The position numbers and the translations under genes are program-made. From AWTP1-13 sp963832445 (GTDB lineage: Bacteria; Pseudomonadota; Alphaproteobacteria; Rhizobiales; Hyphomicrobiaceae), in contig CAWHUM010000010.1 in the NCBI GenBank assembly GCA_963832445.1, forward strand, positions 868,001 through 932,000: a stretch of 64,000 bases of DNA, in the 5' to 3' direction. The notes below the pieces were generated by a model. It was not told where the DNA came from. It did not search any database and saw only the letters and a list, made by a program, of their open reading frames with translations. Positions 63,223-64,000 of this stretch are shown piece after piece (within the stretch, counting starts at the first letter, position 1; every line of letters starts with the position of its first letter).

Positions 63223-63562
63223 GGTTCGTACCGACCTGTCTTTCTCTGTACCCGGATTTCCCGCAAAATCAGGGCTTCTCGTGGCATCAGACCTTCTCCG
63301 GTCTGACCCAAATCCCGCGCTTTCCCTCTCTGTCCCTGTCCGTCCGGTACCAACTCCGGTACCAATTTTCCCTCGATGATGGAGCGCGCAGGGCTGCGCC
63401 ATCGCGGTGAACCAGGTGAACCAGCGCGTTACTCAAGTCGTCGACCAAGTAACCAGTGCGTGACTCGCCACCGCGGGCTGGTGACCCTGCAAGATGCTTT
63501 CTTTCAGGGTATGCCGCATTTCGGGCTACCCTCGTCTCTTCTCGCAAAATGGATCTCCAACG
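63223..63562. other. Non-coding stretch after the broken tRNA, rich in short repeats
   Basis: No convincing gene. The region contains tandem copies of TCCGGTACCAA (around 63340-63364), a doubled GGTGAACCA (around 63408-63424), a perfect hairpin TCAGACC-N6-GGTCTGA (around 63287-63306) and GTTACT/AGTAAC inverted repeats near 63430-63455. Clusters of short direct and inverted repeats beside a broken tRNA are what the attachment region of a tyrosine-recombinase element looks like, where arm-type sites are repeated. Confidence 0.4.
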
Positions 63563-63949
63563 ATGGCTGATGCAGATCGCCTCGGAAAAATCGCCTCGAT
63601 CGGCCAAGACCTCATCACCACGCAGTTGACGATGGCAATGCAAACGCCGTCGCAAGCCCTCGAAGGCACCTGGGTACTCGGGTATTGCTTCGGAATCTTC
63701 GATGCGCTCGCTCAACAAGCCAACCTTGATGCTGGCGCTGAAGGTTTCAGCCTCATCACCCTCGGCTTCCTCGGTCTCTTTGCGGACGCTGCCGATCCCG
63801 AGGCGGCGGCATTCGTTCGCCGCTCCTTGGACAGTCAGGACAATCCGCGCTTTCAAGAAGGTGCTGCCGCTGGAGGCAATGACGTCTTCGTCTGGGTTGC
63901 TGACCGCGCGAAAGCACCCAACGAGCTGTTCGAACATCTCACCCGATGA
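63563..63949 (+). CDS. Hypothetical protein in the putative island
   Basis: A 128-residue soluble protein with a helical look (MADADRLGKIASIG to LEGTWVLGYCFGIFDALAQQ, then FSLITLGFLGLFADAADPEA). It has a mostly hydrophobic core and a polar C-terminus ending APNELFEHLTR. No family recognised. ATG at 63563 has GGATCTCC shortly upstream. It lies beyond the broken tRNA, with a slightly lower GC content than the rest of the window, and is probably cargo of the inserted element. Confidence 0.5.
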   Translation: MADADRLGKIASIGQDLITTQLTMAMQTPSQALEGTWVLGYCFGIFDALAQQANLDAGAEGFSLITLGFLGLFADAADPEAAAFVRRSLDSQDNPRFQEGAAAGGNDVFVWVADRAKAPNELFEHLTR

Positions 63950-64000
63950 CCAAGAAGAGCGCCTAGTCGCACATCAGCGCACTTAGCTTCATCGCGGTGA

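Noticed and set aside
63176..63562. A group I intron in the tRNA-Ser anticodon loop
   Set aside because: Known in some bacterial tRNAs, but no conserved intron core could be traced and no 3' half of the tRNA follows within the window, so an element junction fits better.
1..64000. CRISPR arrays, insertion sequences with transposases, rRNA operons
   Set aside because: No regular spaced repeats, no transposase-like genes and no rRNA sequence were seen on either strand.

Overview
The window is GC-rich, densely coded DNA from an alphaproteobacterium, most likely of the Hyphomicrobiales (Rhizobiales). The evidence is a housekeeping block in the order dapA-smpB ... folK-rpoZ-rsh-pdxJ-acpS-lepB-rnc-era with recO and parC nearby, an LdtR-like MarR regulator, an extensin-family protein, a HemB without the zinc-site cysteines, and a helix-hairpin-helix repeat of a type common in this order. 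Genus cannot be decided from the sequence alone.

Layout. 0-8.3 kb: a small secreted protein, an SGNH esterase, a periplasmic-binding-protein/pentameric ligand-gated ion channel fusion followed by an unknown multi-pass membrane protein, and an adaptor-permease-ATPase exporter of DevBCA/MacAB type. 8.3-15.9 kb: DUF2218, DUF983, a phytanoyl-CoA dioxygenase-like protein, small unknowns, OsmC, a TRAP transporter operon (P, Q and M all frameshifted) and an EamA exporter. 15.9-22.3 kb: an RND pump with a frameshifted adaptor, an LdtR-like regulator and a frameshifted 3-hydroxyisobutyryl-CoA hydrolase-like gene. 22.4-29.7 kb: extensin-like protein, hemB, a 92-bp palindromic repeat, bpt, a TauD-type oxygenase, a carboxylesterase and flavoenzymes. 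29.8-50.4 kb: recO and parC on the plus strand, then the minus-strand housekeeping block, interrupted by unknown genes, two NYN-domain proteins, a family-5-type uracil-DNA glycosylase, two tandem redoxins (one without cysteines), smpB and dapA. 50.6-63.1 kb: a lytic transglycosylase, an alpha/beta hydrolase, a large secreted protein with a possible Cys-His-Asp triad, a triple-HhH membrane protein, an OmpA-like protein, paaG/paaI, a fatty acid hydroxylase-type membrane enzyme and a flavin monooxygenase. 63.2-64 kb: the 5' half of a tRNA-Ser(GCU) gene that breaks off in the anticodon arm and runs into unrelated DNA, so probably the edge of an integrated element.

Working together. The housekeeping genes cover ribosome rescue, lysine biosynthesis, stringent response, pyridoxal phosphate, ACP activation, signal peptide cleavage, RNA processing and chromosome decatenation. 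Envelope functions are prominent: two exporters, lytic transglycosylase, OmpA/BON protein, LdtR and the channel fusion. The most unusual single protein is the channel fusion at 1367-3679.

Caution: eight genes can each be restored to full length by removing one or two bases, and a ninth is a truncated remnant. Whether these are true pseudogenes or base-calling errors cannot be settled here.
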